A DNA stretch of 5,689 nt from an uncultured Ruminococcus sp. (GTDB lineage: Bacteria; Bacillota; Clostridia; Oscillospirales; Ruminococcaceae), in assembly GCA_945835085.1 (NCBI GenBank), contig CAMAIG010000123.1:1-5689 (forward strand), written 5' to 3'. Positions within the stretch are counted from its first letter, which is position 1. Each line of letters opens with the position of its first letter. A program made the position numbers and the translations under genes. The notes under the pieces were generated by a model. It saw only the letters and a list, made by a program, of their open reading frames with translations. It searched no databases and was not told the origin of the DNA. Positions 5,541 through 5,689 of this stretch are shown here, piece after piece.

Positions 5541-5582
5541 AAAAAAGCAGTAACCCGAAGGATCGGATCACTGCTTTTTTTT
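5541..5582. terminator. Bidirectional terminator between yqfD and rplL
   Basis: A perfect 11-base stem, AAAAAAGCAGT (5541-5551) with ACTGCTTTTTT (5570-5580), encloses an inner 4-base hairpin CCGA/TCGG (5555-5558 with 5563-5566). T runs follow on both strands: eight T on plus (5575-5582) and six T on minus (5541-5546). The position between two converging genes fits termination of both yqfCD and the rplL operon. Confidence 0.9.
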
Positions 5583-5608
5583 AGTTCAATAAAAAAGTTT
5601 TGCTCAGA

Positions 5609-5689
5609 TTACTTAAGCTCAACAGTAGCGCCTGCAGCTTCGAGCTTAGCCTTGAGCTCTTCAGCCTCAGCCTTGGGAGCAGCTTCCTT
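5609..5689 (-). CDS. rplL: 50S ribosomal protein L7/L12, C-terminal 26 residues (partial)
   Basis: The last 26 codons and TAA stop are present; the gene continues past the right edge. The residues KAEAEELKAKLEAAGATVEL match the closing helix and strand of the L7/L12 C-terminal domain, which recruits translation factors at the ribosomal stalk. The same end pattern (EEAGAxVEVK or similar) is widespread in bacteria. The gene would be the last of an rplJ-rplL operon entering from the right, ending at the bidirectional terminator 27 bases on. Confidence 0.9.
   Translation of the reverse strand, partial: KEAAPKAEAEELKAKLEAAGATVELK

Overview
The window looks like a low- to mid-GC Gram-positive chromosome from the Clostridia, most likely a Ruminococcus-like member of the Oscillospiraceae. 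This rests on three things: the endospore-lineage genes ylbJ, yqfC and yqfD, strong AGGAGG-type ribosome binding sites, and the style of an ECF sigma/anti-sigma pair with a long acidic extracytoplasmic linker. The species assignment is inference. All sequence is accounted for by seven genes and short intergenic regions; no gap exceeds about 145 bases. There is no sign of a mobile element, CRISPR array or structural RNA gene.

Left part (146-2773), all on the minus strand and read right to left: a 70-residue four-cysteine protein of unknown function, a pentapeptide-repeat beta-helix protein, an ECF-type sigma factor, and a membrane anti-sigma-like protein whose start overlaps the sigma stop by 8 bases. 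A rho-independent hairpin separates the four-cysteine gene from the pentapeptide gene, and another ends the anti-sigma gene. The 137-base gap before the sigma gene is A/T rich and holds a perfect 12-base palindrome that could be an operator.

Middle and right part (2850-5517): ylbJ (minus strand, spoVV in Bacillus) and the yqfC-yqfD pair (plus strand) diverge from one 99-base intergenic region. In that region two candidate sigma-E-like promoters face opposite ways and share a palindromic -10 block. In Bacillus all three genes belong to the mother-cell sporulation programme. YlbJ/SpoVV is implicated in dipicolinate passage across the outer forespore membrane. YqfC and YqfD are conserved sporulation proteins of unclear biochemistry.

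Right edge (5609-5689): the last 26 codons of rplL (ribosomal protein L7/L12) on the minus strand, converging on yqfD across a bidirectional terminator.

Nothing here is certain to be a new system. The points most worth a second look are the shared divergent -10 palindrome, a ladder of buried cysteines predicted in the pentapeptide protein, the EF-hand-like loop in the anti-sigma linker, the palindrome before the sigma gene, and the conserved-looking but unassigned four-cysteine protein.
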